This document shows, piece after piece, positions 18,108 through 27,484 of a stretch of DNA of 64,000 nucleotides; the first letter of the stretch is position 1; each line of letters starts with the position of its first letter. The notes beneath the pieces are model-generated. The model saw nothing but the letters and a program-made list of their open reading frames with translations, ran no database searches and had not been told where the DNA came from. Both the position numbers and the translations under genes were made by a program. Source of the stretch: CAVTOO01 sp963736355 (GTDB lineage: Bacteria > Pseudomonadota > Alphaproteobacteria > Rhizobiales > Xanthobacteraceae). Location of the stretch: NCBI GenBank assembly GCA_963736355.1, contig CAVTOO010000016.1, forward strand, positions 1 to 64,000, in the 5' to 3' direction.

Positions 18108-18995
18108 TCATCCGCGAAATCCCGGTTCAGGCAGGCCGCGCGCGGCGAGGCCGTGAATGGCGAAGATGCGCCCGGCATCCGGTTGCGCGCGGAGTTGTTC
18201 GTCGTTGAGAAAACGGCTGGCCGAGGCCACATACAGAATATCGAGGTCTTTGCCGCCGAACGCGCAGGTCGTCGGATTCATGACCGGTAGGGCGATGTGG
18301 CGGATCAGTTGACCGTCCGGATCGAACTGCGCAACAGCACCACCGCGAAACAGCGCCGCCCAGTAGCAGCCGTCGCGGTCGACGCTCGCACCGTCGACGA
18401 ACCCGCGAATGTGCGCAGTGGAGATGAACGGACGACGGTTGGCGATCTCGCCGGTCGCCAAGTCGAAATCGTAACGCCACACGGTGTCGGTGAAGGTATC
18501 CGCCAGATACATCAGGCGGTCGTCGCGGCTGAAGGCGATGCCGTTGCCGACGGTGAGACCATCCTGCATGAGAACCGCCTCGCTGCCCTCGAGCCGCCAG
18601 AGCGCGGCCGACGGCGTCTCGAAATCGGTGTTCAGCGATGCGCACCAAAACCGACCGGCTCGGTCGCACTTGCCGTCGTTCAGCCTGTTGGTCGCCGGCC
18701 GATCCGATTCGACGGGGGCGATCAGCCTCGCCGCACCGGCCTCGAGATCCAGTTCATAGAAGCCGCCCCGTACTCCGCCGATCATCCCACCGCCTGCGCG
18801 ACGCGCGATCGAGCCGATCGGCTGGCCGTTTAGCGCCGAAGCGAGATCCTTAAAAGACGTTTTGCCGGTTGCGGGATCGAAGGCGAAAACCCGGGACTTC
18901 CAAGCGTCAGCCCAGTAAAGACGGCCGGCTTCGGCGTCCCAATGAAGCGATTCGGCAAGATCGCTGGCAACGCAGGGCACACACACGATATCCAC
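18108..18995 (-). CDS. SMP-30/gluconolactonase family lactonase-like hydrolase
   Basis: Six-bladed beta-propeller calcium-dependent hydrolase, about 295 residues from GTG 18995. Upstream in-frame starts exist, but similarity begins only at VASDLAESLHWDAEAGRLYW, so GTG 18995, with GGCGG upstream, is preferred. Blade motifs include RLNDGKCDRAGRFWCASLN (metal site Asn/Asp), DGLTVGNGIAFSRDDRLMYL and VMNPTTCAFGGKDLDILYVA. Such proteins open lactones or hydrolyse esters. It is first in the leftward unit with an ABC importer, an SDR and an anion exporter, and its promoter overlaps a palindrome shared with the MarR gene. Confidence 0.9.
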   Translation of the reverse strand: MDIVCVPCVASDLAESLHWDAEAGRLYWADAWKSRVFAFDPATGKTSFKDLASALNGQPIGSIARRAGGGMIGGVRGGFYELDLEAGAARLIAPVESDRPATNRLNDGKCDRAGRFWCASLNTDFETPSAALWRLEGSEAVLMQDGLTVGNGIAFSRDDRLMYLADTFTDTVWRYDFDLATGEIANRRPFISTAHIRGFVDGASVDRDGCYWAALFRGGAVAQFDPDGQLIRHIALPVMNPTTCAFGGKDLDILYVASASRFLNDEQLRAQPDAGRIFAIHGLAARGLPEPGFRG

Positions 18996-19011
18996 GACGT
19001 CACCCGCCTGA

Positions 19012-19034
19012 AAGGAGTGATCACTACCATATGG
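19012..19034. promoter_or_regulatory. Shared MarR-type operator, copy 1
   Basis: AGTGATCACTACCATATGG at 19016-19034, centred on the palindrome GTGATCAC with GG..CC flanks (AAAGGAGTGATCACTACC). It lies between the divergent SMP-30 and MarR genes. The right half is 9/10 identical to copy 3 at 27031. Confidence 0.65.
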
Positions 19035-19070
19035 ATTGAGCGTGAGCCGGTCAAGTGGTAGGAAGTGTCC

Positions 19071-19546
19071 ATGAAGAAGCCGACTTTCGTCCCCGACCTG
19101 GTGAGCACCCGCCTGCTGCGGCTCTCCAACACGCTCGCGCTGTACAGCGGCAGGCGCTATCGCCAGCAATTCGGGATTACGCTGCCCGAATGGCGCGTGA
19201 TGTCGATCATCGCCTCCCGCGACGGAACAACCGCGAGGGATATCAGCAAGGTACTCGCCACTGACAAGGCGTGGATCGGCCTGTCCGTTAAAAGCCTGGC
19301 CAAGCGTGGCTACCTGACACGCGGCTCCGACAAGACGATTCTCGCCGCATGCCGCTCAGCCTGACGAAGCAAGGTCGGGAAATGCACGACGCAATCATGG
19401 CCGTCGCCCGGCAACGGCAACGCAGACTTCTGGCGACGCTGTCCGACAGTGCAATCGACGCACTCAGCGCAAGCCTCGACCGACTTCAGACCGAAGCCGA
19501 GAAGATGCTCGACGAGCTTGATGCACAGAACGGCAGCAAGACGTAG
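19071..19546 (+). pseudogene. MarR family transcriptional regulator (one frameshift)
   Basis: Winged-helix repressor of about 158 residues. ATG 19071 has AGGAAG 5 nt upstream; GTG 19065 is too close to that site. The HTH core is RQQFGITLPEWRVMSIIAS followed by RDISKVLATDKAWIGLSVKS and RGYLTRGSD. After one missing G near 19335 it continues as MPLSLTKQGREMHDAIMAV and the C-terminal dimer helix ALSASLDRLQTEAEKMLDEL. MarR proteins usually bind organic acids or phenolics. It is divergent from SMP-30/importer genes and codirectional with the CoA-transferase operon, each preceded by the same palindrome, making it the obvious local regulator. Confidence 0.86.
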
Positions 19547-19637
19547 TCGAACAGACGACCGGCGCGCCACTCACGGTCTCCTGAACAACCGCATATGAGG
19601 ATTCCAAGTCAGCACTTGACCGTGGCGGCCTTCAAAT

Positions 19638-19665
19638 CATACGGTAGTGATCACAACTATATTGG
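19638..19665. promoter_or_regulatory. Shared MarR-type operator, copy 2
   Basis: GGTAGTGATCACAACTATAT within 19643-19662 is the most symmetric copy: ATACGGTAGTGATCAC pairs with the following AACTATAT arm. It is about 120 bp upstream of the CoA-transferase start, in the 240-bp gap after marR, and is the probable control site of the CoA-pathway operon. Confidence 0.65.
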
Positions 19666-19786
19666 ATGAGGGAGCGGCGGGCAAGCAACTGGAGTCAATC
19701 GCGGCCTTCCGCCAGGTCAGATTGAATTCATCTCCTGCGGCGCCGCGCTAACCAGTTCCCCCGAAGTCCATGACGAGGAGAATGCA

Positions 19787-20944
19787 ATGCAGCCGCTCGA
19801 AGGCTTTCGGGTGCTCGATCTGACTCACGTCCTGGCGGGGCCGTGCGCCACGCACCACCTGCGTTGTCTCGGCGCCGAGGTCATCAAGGTCGAGCGGCCC
19901 GTGACCGGCGATCCGATGCGCGAACTTGCCGTGCGGCCCGAGATGGACGGCGTACCGCCGGGGTTCCGCTCCCTCAATTCCGGCAAGAAGTCTGTGGTGC
20001 TGGATTTGACGACCAAGGCGGGACACGCGGCGCTGCTCGATCTTGCGAAGAGCGCCGACATTTTCGTCGAGAATTTCCGTCCGGGCGTCGCAACGCGGCT
20101 CGGCCTCGGTCCCGAAGACATTCGCGCGGTGAAGCCGAACATTATTTACTGCTCCATTTCCGGCTGGGGACAAAGCGGCCCGAAAAGCGCGCGTGGCGCT
20201 TACGATCACGTCATTCAGGCTGCGACCGGGATGATGCATCTGCAAAGCGGAACCGGAACCGAGAACCCAGTAAAAGTCGGCTTTCCCGTCATCGACATCG
20301 CAACCGGCATCAGCGCGGCCGAAGCAATTCTCGCGGCAGTTATCAGGCGGCTGCGTGGCGATACGTCGCCGATTTCGATCGACGTCTCGATGATCGACTC
20401 AGCACTCGCGCTGATGAGCGGCCCAGCTGCGGCCACGCTGGCCACGGGCAAAGCGCCGCCACGGGTCGGCAACCGCGGGTTTGTCGGCAGCCCGGGTGCC
20501 GAAACCTTCGCCACGTCTGACGGACACATCTCGGTCGCCGCCAACACCATGAAGCAGTTCGCAACACTGTGCCGGGTGCTGGGCCGAGCCGACCTCGCAG
20601 CTCCGCCGCATATCCCAGGCGGGCTCGCGCCAGATGCCTTCCTGTTCAATCTTGCCACCGATGCGCTGCGCCGCGAACTGACACAGGCGTTTGCAGCCGC
20701 GCGGGCCGACAGGCTTGAGACGATGCTGAATTCCGAAGGCGTTCCGGCGGCACGCGTGCGCGACCTGCAGGAGTTTCTCTCGGAACTCTATGTCGACACA
20801 CCCGGCATCGGCGTGTCCGGCGAGAAATTTGCCTTCGGTCCCGCGTTTCGCTGGAACGGTGGCGAAAAACTCGCGCTTCCTCCGGCGCCGCGTCTCGGAG
20901 CCGATACCGAGGCACTGACGGCGCGAACATCCGTCGGCTCGTAA
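19787..20944 (+). CDS. CaiB/BaiF family III CoA-transferase
   Basis: CoA-transferase of 385 residues that moves CoA between acyl groups, activating a free acid. ATG 19787 has AGGAGA upstream. Typical sequence: GFRVLDLTHVLAGPCATHHL, LGAEVIKVERPVTGDPMRE, SGKKSVVLDLTTKAGHAAL, ADIFVENFRPGVATRLGLG and the catalytic-region RGAYDHVIQAATGMM (candidate Asp at residue 140). The C-terminus has the closing GEHxx-like region APRLGADTEAL. It is first gene of a rightward operon with a fused hydratase/dehydrogenase (15 bp later) and thiolase, so it probably loads CoA on the imported acid before beta-oxidation. Frame intact. Confidence 0.93.
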   Translation: MQPLEGFRVLDLTHVLAGPCATHHLRCLGAEVIKVERPVTGDPMRELAVRPEMDGVPPGFRSLNSGKKSVVLDLTTKAGHAALLDLAKSADIFVENFRPGVATRLGLGPEDIRAVKPNIIYCSISGWGQSGPKSARGAYDHVIQAATGMMHLQSGTGTENPVKVGFPVIDIATGISAAEAILAAVIRRLRGDTSPISIDVSMIDSALALMSGPAAATLATGKAPPRVGNRGFVGSPGAETFATSDGHISVAANTMKQFATLCRVLGRADLAAPPHIPGGLAPDAFLFNLATDALRRELTQAFAAARADRLETMLNSEGVPAARVRDLQEFLSELYVDTPGIGVSGEKFAFGPAFRWNGGEKLALPPAPRLGADTEALTARTSVGS

Positions 20945-20959
20945 ATCAGGCGCAGGACA

Positions 20960-23063
20960 ATGAGCGAAAGACCCGTCAACCGGACCGATCATGACGGTAT
21001 TGCCGTATTTGCCATCGACAATCCGCCAGTCAACACCTTGTCCAGCAAGGCAGACGTGATCGGCGCGTTGACTGATGGCCTACAGGCTTGCGCATCGGAC
21101 GCGGCGGTGCGCGCTATCATTATTTGCGGCCGCGGCCGCTATTTCTCGGCCGGCGCCGACATCGCCGATTTCGGCGACGACCCGGACTTCGACGTCGGCC
21201 CGATGCGGTTGCTGCTGTCTCTGCTCGACGAAATGGACAAACCCGTCATCGCCGCGATGCATGGCATCGCAATGGGCGGCGGCCTCGAACTGGCGCTGGC
21301 CTGCCACTGGCGCCTCTGCGCGGCGGGCACCCAATTGTCGTTGCCGGAAATCACGCTCGGCCTCCTGCCGGGCGGCGGCGGAACGCAACGCCTGCCACGG
21401 CTTGTCGGCGCCGACGCTGCACTCGATATCATGCTGTCCGGCCGCAAGGTTTCATCCGCAGAAGCCCTGGAGCTTGGTCTTGTCGACCGCGCCGTCGAAG
21501 GCGGTCATGTCGAACAGGCCGTCGCGTGGGCGAGAGACCTCAGTTGGGGCCGCGCCGCGCTTCGGCGCACGCGGGATCTGCCCATCCGTTCGACCTGCGA
21601 TTTCGCAGCGCTGCGCCGGACCGCTGCGGAGCGCCGCGGTCTCGGCCGGGCACCGCAGGACATCGTCGATTGCGTCGAAGCGGCGGTGATATCGAATTTC
21701 GACGACGGGCTTGCGTTCGAATATCGCGCCTTCGACCGCCTGATGCTGTCGGAAGAGTCGCGCGGGCTTCGTCATGCCTTTCTCGCCGAGCGCAAGGCAT
21801 CCTCCATCCCCGGGCTGCCGCCTGCACGACCGGCGGATCGACTCTCGTCGGTTGCCGTTGTCGGCGCGGGCACGATGGGGATCGGCATCGCCACGAGCCT
21901 GCTGGATGCGGGATTTGAGGTCATCCTCACTGACCGCAACGCCGAGGCGCTGTCCCGCGCCGCCGCCGGCATCGAGCGCAACATCACCACCGCCGTCGAG
22001 AAAGGGCGCCGCAGCTCCGCGCAGGCCGACGCCCAACGCGCGCGTTTGTCGCTTGCTGCGGCTCTTGAAGACACAAGGAACGCCCAGCTCTTCATCGAGG
22101 CCGCCTTCGAGGACCTCGAGGTCAAACGCCAAGTCTTCCAGCAGATCGAACGTATCGCCCAGCCGGATGCAATCCTCGCAACCAACACCTCAACGCTCGA
22201 CGTCGACCGCATCGCCGACAGCGTGACGCGACCTGAGCGCGTCATCGGCCTGCATTTTTTCAGTCCGGCGAATATCATGAAGCTGTTGGAGATCGTGCGC
22301 GGCCCGCGGACCGACCCGCATATCGTCGCGGATGCGCTCAGCCTCGCCCGTCGCATCGGAAAAATCGGCGTCGTCGCCGGCAACTGCGACGGCTTCATCG
22401 GCAATCGCATTTTCGAGGAGTATTTGCGGCAGGCTTATTTCCTGCTCGAAGAAGGCGCGCTGCCCGCGCAGATCGACCGTGCTCTGGAAAACTGGGGCTG
22501 TGCGATGGGTCCGCTGCGGGTGATGGATCTGGCGGGTCAGGACATCGGCTGGAATATCCGCAAGCGGCGCGCCATTGAACAACCGCAACGGCCCTACTCG
22601 CGCATTCCAGATCTCATCTGCGAGATGGGGCGATTCGGTCAGAAGAGCAACGCGGGCTATTATCTCTACAAGACTGGAAATCGCAAAGGCGAATCCGACC
22701 CCGAGATCGATGCAATGATCGTGGCACATTCCAGCTCGCTCGGTGTGAGGCGCCGCGACATCGCCGATGAAGAAATCGTCGCGCGCTGCGTCTTCGCCAT
22801 GATCAACGAAGGCGCGCGCATCGTCGAGGAAGGCGTCGCAGCAAGACCGCTCGACATCGATGCGGTCTATATCAACGGTTACGGCTTCCCGCGGACCCGC
22901 GGAGGACCTATGTTCTACGCCGACCGCATCGGACTTCCCTGCGGTGCTCGATCGCATCGAGCATTTCGCGCGCGGACATCAAGGCTGGGCCTGGACGCCC
23001 TCGCCTTTGCTGGCCGCACTTGTCCGCAAGGGAAGCAACTTTGCGTCGCTGAACGGGCGATAG
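20960..23063 (+). pseudogene. Fused enoyl-CoA hydratase/3-hydroxyacyl-CoA dehydrogenase (frameshift near C-terminus)
   Basis: FadB/FadJ-type multifunctional enzyme, about 700 residues. The N-terminal crotonase domain (1-190) has the oxyanion loop GRGRYFSAGADIADF and both acidic regions in MGGGLELALACHWRLC and LSLPEITLGLLPGGGGTQRL. The Rossmann domain starts SVAVVGAGTMGIGIATSL; the catalytic His is in IGLHFFSPANIMKLLEIV; GNCDGFIGNRIFEEYLRQ follows. Near 22937 a CCC run carries one extra C; removing it gives PAVLDRIEHFARGHQGW and a stop at 23063 instead of 23098. Performs the hydration and oxidation steps between the CoA-transferase and the thiolase. RMxP-type substrate specificity is not readable. 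Confidence 0.92.
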
Positions 23064-23112
23064 CCGCACCGCTTCTGTTGGCCCGGCCTCTCCGGTAACG
23101 AAAGGAAATCCC

Positions 23113-24292
23113 ATGCATGATGTTTTCGTCGTCAGCGCGGTGAGAACAGCCGTCGGCACTTTCGGCGGGTCGCTCCGCGACATTCCGCCCTCGACGCTTG
23201 CCAGCACTGTCACGCGCGAAGCCGTCGCCCGCAGCGGGGTCGACCCGCAGGCTGTCGGGCATGTGGTGTTCGGACAAGTGATTCCGACCGAACCCCGCGA
23301 CGCCTATCTGGCGCGTATCGCAGGCATCGAAGCTGGTCTTCCGCAGGAGACGCCCGCGCTGACCGTCAACCGGCTGTGCGGCTCGGGCCTGCAGGCCATC
23401 ATCTCGGCCGCGCAGATGCTGAAGCTGGGAGATGCGGAGATCACGGTTGCAGGCGGGGCCGAAAGCATGAGCCGCGCGCCCTATCAATCGCAAACCACGC
23501 GCTGGGGCACGCGGTTCGGCGACGCGACGCTGACAGATGTCCTGAGCGGCGCGCTGACCGATCCGTTTCATCGCATTCTCATGGGCGTCACCGCGGAGAA
23601 CGTCGCCGCGCGCTACGGCATCACGCGCGAGCAGCAGGACGCCTATGCGGTCGAAAGCCATCGGCGCGCGGCGCGCGCATGGTCGGAAGATCGCTTCAAG
23701 GAGCAGATCGTTGCCGTAGCCGTGCGCCAGAAGCGGCAGACGGTGGACTTCGCGCGTGACGAACATGTCCGGCCCGACGCAACCATCGAGGATTTCCGCA
23801 AGCTCGCAACCGTGTTCAAGGAAGGCGGCAGCGTCACGGCGGGGAACGCCTCGGGAATGAACGACGGCGCGGCCGCTGTCGTGCTCGCGACCGCCAACGC
23901 CATCAAGCAGCACAACCTGAAGCCGATGGCGCGGCTCGTGGCCTATGCGCATGCCGGCGTCGATCCGGCCTATATGGGCATCGGACCCGTTCCCGCGACG
24001 ATTGAAGTCATGAAACGCGCCGGCCTTGCGGTCGCCGACATGGACGTGATCGAAGCCAACGAGGCCTTTGCCGCGCAGGCGTGCGCCGTGGCGAAGGATC
24101 TCGGCTTTCGATCCGGACAAGGTGAATCCGAACGGCAGCGGCATCTCGATCGGCCATCCTGTGGGCGCGACGGGCGCCATCAATACCGTAAAGATTGTGC
24201 ACGAAATGCGCCGCACCCGCACCCGTTATGGACTGGTCACCATGTGCATCGGCGGTGGACAGGGAATTTCGGCGATCTTCGAGCGCGTCTAG
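23113..24292 (+). pseudogene. Acetyl-CoA C-acyltransferase (thiolase), one frameshift
   Basis: Degradative thiolase cleaving 3-ketoacyl-CoA, about 393 residues, ATG 23113 with AAAGGAAA. The acylated Cys is residue 89 in VNRLCGSGLQAIISAAQM; GGAESMSRAPYQ and TAGNASGMNDGAAAVVLA are family signatures; IEANEAFAAQACAVAKDLG follows. Near 24105 a TTT run has one extra T. The correct frame then reads NPNGSGISIGHPVGATGA (His) and MCIGGGQGISAIFERV (base Cys), with stop at 24292. It closes the rightward operon and converges with a 9-bp gap on the second ABC importer. Confidence 0.93.
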
Positions 24293-24301
24293 CGGGTTCG
24301 A

Positions 24302-25069
24302 TCAGCGCCACCTCAACAGCCGGCTCTCCAGTGTCGTCATACCCCAGGTCAGACAGACGCCGACCATCGCCAGCAGCATGATAACGCCGAGCACACCATT
24401 AGTGTCGAAGCTCGCCGCCAGCAATTGCAACATACCGCCGAGCCCATGCTCGGAGGCGATGATCTCGCCGCCGATGACCCCAAGCAGCGCAAAGACGAGA
24501 CCGAGACGCAAGCCATTGAAAATCACCGGCACCGCGCTCGGCAGCGTGAACTTGAGGAATATCTGGCTGCGGCTCGCACCGAGGGTCTCGGCCAGCGTGA
24601 TGTGGTCCGCGTTGACACCGCGTCCACCGGCAACCGTATTGGTCAGCACGATAAAGAACGTCAGCGTGAAGCCGATGGCGACCTTGGAGCCGATGCCAAG
24701 CCCGAACCAGATCAGGAACAGCGGTGCGAGCGCGATGCGCGGCATCGAGTTGAGCGCCATCAGGATCGGCCCCAGCACAGCCTCGATGTTCGGCCGCGTC
24801 ACGAACAGCATGCCGACCAGAATTCCCGAAACGCTGCCCATCGAGAACGCCAGGAAGGTCGCGGTTATGGTATAGCCGAAATCCTTCAGAAGGCTCCGAG
24901 TGACAAAAATTTCGGTGAAGAGAAACTCGGCGATCCGGCTTGGCCGGCCGAACAGGACGGGCGCGAGATAACCGGCGCGGGAGCCCCACTCCCAGGCACC
25001 AAAGAAGAAAGCAAGTACTGCCAGACGAAGAATCCAGATGACCGATGTCGGCAAGGTTACGCCGGTCAT
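24302..25069 (-). CDS. ABC transporter permease, SsuC type
   Basis: Inner-membrane permease of 255 residues from ATG 25069 (MTGVTLPTSVIWILRL), which overlaps the ATPase stop as ATGA. It has the N-terminal helix with LAFFFGAWEWGSRAGYLAPV, the motif ALNSMPRIALAPLFLIWFG, the EAA loop ITLAETLGASRSQIFLKFTL and terminal helices ending TTLESRLLRWR. It is last in a receptor-ATPase-permease unit and ends 9 bp from the convergent thiolase. Intact. Related to the permease at 15415-16246, indicating two sister importers in the same regulon. Confidence 0.93.
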   Translation of the reverse strand: MTGVTLPTSVIWILRLAVLAFFFGAWEWGSRAGYLAPVLFGRPSRIAEFLFTEIFVTRSLLKDFGYTITATFLAFSMGSVSGILVGMLFVTRPNIEAVLGPILMALNSMPRIALAPLFLIWFGLGIGSKVAIGFTLTFFIVLTNTVAGGRGVNADHITLAETLGASRSQIFLKFTLPSAVPVIFNGLRLGLVFALLGVIGGEIIASEHGLGGMLQLLAASFDTNGVLGVIMLLAMVGVCLTWGMTTLESRLLRWR

Positions 25070-25890
25070 GCGGTGAGTCCTTCTTCCAGTTTCGTCCAAA
25101 CCTCGGCATAAAGACGATGATAAGCCGGGTCTTTTTGCAGAGCGCGCACCGAACGCGGCCGACCCAACGAGATCTTCATGTCGGCGATGATGCGCCCGGG
25201 CCGTCGCGTCATAACGATAACGCGATCCGACATCGAGACCGCTTCGCTCAGGTCGTGGGTGATGAACACGACGGTGCGGCGATGCTGTTGCCACAGATCA
25301 AGCAGAACGTCTTCGAGCTGAAGCTTGGTTTGCGCATCGAGCGCGCCGAAAGGCTCATCCATCAGCAGGATAGGACTGTCGAGACCGAACGTCCGCGCCA
25401 GCGCCACGCGCTGCCGCATGCCCTGGCTCAGAGCCTTCGGATAGGCGTCCTCGAAACCCTTGAGGCCGACTGTTTCCAGCAGATCGCGGGCGCGGTCCCT
25501 GCGTTCATTTTTAGGAAGGCCGCGAATTTCGGTGCCAAGCTCGGCATTGCCAAGTGCCGTCCGCCACGGACTGAGCGCATCGCGCGCGAGCATATAGGCA
25601 ATATTGCGATTGCCGCGGCGCGGCGGTCTGCTCCCGACCAGAACCGTACCCTGCGCGACATCAGCCGGAAGCAATCCGGCCGCCAGATTGAGAAGGGTGG
25701 TCTTGCCGCAACCGCTCGGCCCGACGATCGAGACGAATTCGCCCTGGGCGACGCTGAGCGACACGTCGTCGACGACGAGAAGCGAGCCGTTGAATGTAAT
25801 CGATACACGATCGAATGCGATCGAACCGGAGCCGGCGGAAACCGGCGCAGCTGTCGCCGCGATTTCTGTTTTGACTTCGACTATCGACAT
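25066..25890 (-). CDS. ABC transporter ATP-binding protein, SsuB type
   Basis: Cytoplasmic ATPase of 274 residues. ATG 25890 (MSIVEVKTE) has TGAGGAAC just upstream; the TTG three codons earlier is not needed. Walker A VGPSGCGKTTLLNLAAG, Q-loop region NIAYMLARDALSPWRT, signature ALSQGMRQRVALARTFG, Walker B ILLMDEPFGALDAQT and switch VVFITHDLSEAV are all present. It powers import with the receptor (77 bp upstream) and the overlapping permease. Intact. Confidence 0.94.
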   Translation of the reverse strand: MSIVEVKTEIAATAAPVSAGSGSIAFDRVSITFNGSLLVVDDVSLSVAQGEFVSIVGPSGCGKTTLLNLAAGLLPADVAQGTVLVGSRPPRRGNRNIAYMLARDALSPWRTALGNAELGTEIRGLPKNERRDRARDLLETVGLKGFEDAYPKALSQGMRQRVALARTFGLDSPILLMDEPFGALDAQTKLQLEDVLLDLWQQHRRTVVFITHDLSEAVSMSDRVIVMTRRPGRIIADMKISLGRPRSVRALQKDPAYHRLYAEVWTKLEEGLTA

Positions 25891-25967
25891 GTTCCTCAAG
25901 CCTCTTTACTCAACGCCAAGCGGAGATGCAGCGCCATCTCGCCGCCGCACCCAGCCTCACAGGGACG

Positions 25968-27009
25968 TCACGGCGCCTTAGTCCAGACAAGTGTCGAGAC
26001 ATCGACGGACTTGGGAAGCATCTTATTCTCGACGGCGAAATCGATCGCGGCCTTGATGCCGTCGCGGTTGACGGACAGATCCGGACTATAGGTCTTGACT
26101 GCGTCCTTGATCCAGTTGCGCAGCAACACATCGCCATTGTCGATGTTCTTGAAGCTGATGACCGGTTTGTAGAGACCTACGACCTCGTCGAGATTGGCCG
26201 GGTCCTGGAACCATTTCGCGGCATCCTTCATGGCTGCGTAGAATGCCGCCATCAGCGCCGGATTGTCGTCGGCGAACTTGCGTCGCATGACGAAGACCAC
26301 GCCCGCGGCATCCTTCTTGCGGAACAACTCCGGTCCCTGCCCGTTCGGCATATCGACAACCGTGACGCAGGCCTTGGTGACTTCGCACAGCTCCTTCGCC
26401 GGGCTCACCGCGATCACGGCATCGACCTGTTTTCCGACGCACCATCGAATTATAGGCGGTGTCGGGACCGCCAGTGGCGACGACCGTAACATCGCTGATA
26501 TTCAAACCGGCGTCGCGAAGCATCGCACCCAGAATGACTTCGCCGGCCGCACCACGCGCCGGCACGCCGATCTTGAGGCCCTTCAGATCCCTCATAACGG
26601 CGGGATATCCCTTCGCTTTGTTCGGCAGGGGAACGTCGGCGCGCGCCGTCATCGCCAGTATGGCATTGGGACTAGCGGTTCCGACGATGACGACTTCGGC
26701 ACCCGCGTTGATCGCGGCGGCGGTCATGTCGGCGCTACCCTGACCGACATCGAGGCTGCCGCCGACCACGGTCTGCACTGATGTCAGCGCATTGTTCATG
26801 TTCACGATCTGGCACTTGAAATTGTACTTCTCGCAGAAGCCTTTCTGGGCCGCGATAAACACATGCATGTTGCCCAGCGAGCCGTTGGCGTGACGGATCG
26901 TCATCGTTTCGCCGTTGGCTTTCGGTGCCTGCGCTGCAGCCGGACCGGCTACCCCCAACGCGCTCGCAAAGGCAAATATAGCTAACATTCTGACGGCTGC
27001 CCGGATCAT
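25968..27009 (-). pseudogene. ABC transporter substrate-binding protein, SsuA/NMT1-like (one frameshift)
   Basis: Periplasmic receptor, about 346 residues when joined. ATG 27009 begins a signal peptide (MIRAAVRMLAIFAFASALG, cleavage near AAAQA). The N-lobe shows FIAAQKGFCEKYNFKCQIVN, GGSLDVGQGSADMTAAAIN and AKGYPAVMRDLKGLKIGVP. Near 26440 the frame slips by one base and continues GKQVDAVIAVSPAKELCEV and MLPKSVDVSTLVWTKAP to the stop at 25968. Several cysteines suggest disulfides. The upstream region carries the third MarR-type palindrome, so this importer is probably co-regulated with the CoA operon it converges on. Confidence 0.88.
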
Positions 27010-27024
27010 CTATTCCCCCATTTT

Positions 27025-27053
27025 TTAATTAGTCGTGATCACTACTATATGGC
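27025..27053. promoter_or_regulatory. Shared MarR-type operator, copy 3
   Basis: CGTGATCACTACTATATGG at 27035-27053, preceded by TTAATTAGT. It has the same GTGATCAC core and TAC-ATATGG arm as copy 1 and lies just upstream of the ABC receptor start at 27009 on the minus strand. Confidence 0.65.
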
Positions 27054-27484
27054 CCGGCGCGTGCTCGGTCAAATCCCGGCGCGGTCGTGTCCAGCTAGTG
27101 GACGGTGCGAAATGGCCAAAGGAAACGATATGGCGCACGCGATAACGCGGCCATTCCTCAAAAAGAGCCTGCCACCCAATCAGATCGCGCTGACCGAAGG
27201 CGCACCAAGCCGGCGCCAGAATGCGATTAAAGCCCCGGTGTGACGCATTCCCAAATAGGAGCCAATTGCCGACCAACTTGACGATGCGCCTGGAGGTCAG
27301 ACCGATTGCCGGCAGCGCGATCAGGACCGAAAACTGGCTAGCGACGTCAAACGTTTAAGTCATTGTCTGAATTGCGCCGTCGGCATCAGCCAATTTCACA
27401 GCCAAGGCAGATCCCGGCAAAGGGCCGATCAACTCCCGCAAAGTACTTTCGTTCTGCTTGATTGTTTAGGTGCGGGACAACCCG
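27054..27484. other. 431-bp gap without a supported gene
   Basis: No frame here shows a recognisable domain, a good ribosome-binding site or gene-like length; the longest open frames are short and antisense to each other. Apart from the operator at its right-regulated edge (27025-27053) nothing is identified. It may hold decayed sequence between two modules. Confidence 0.5.

Noticed and set aside
22915..24222. 435-codon minus-strand frame opposite the thiolase
   Set aside because: Antisense to a gene with catalytic Cys, His and Cys motifs; composition is typical of a shadow frame.
27049..27276. Small overlapping frames on both strands after the third operator
   Set aside because: No ribosome site, no domain, and mutually antisense; treated as non-coding.
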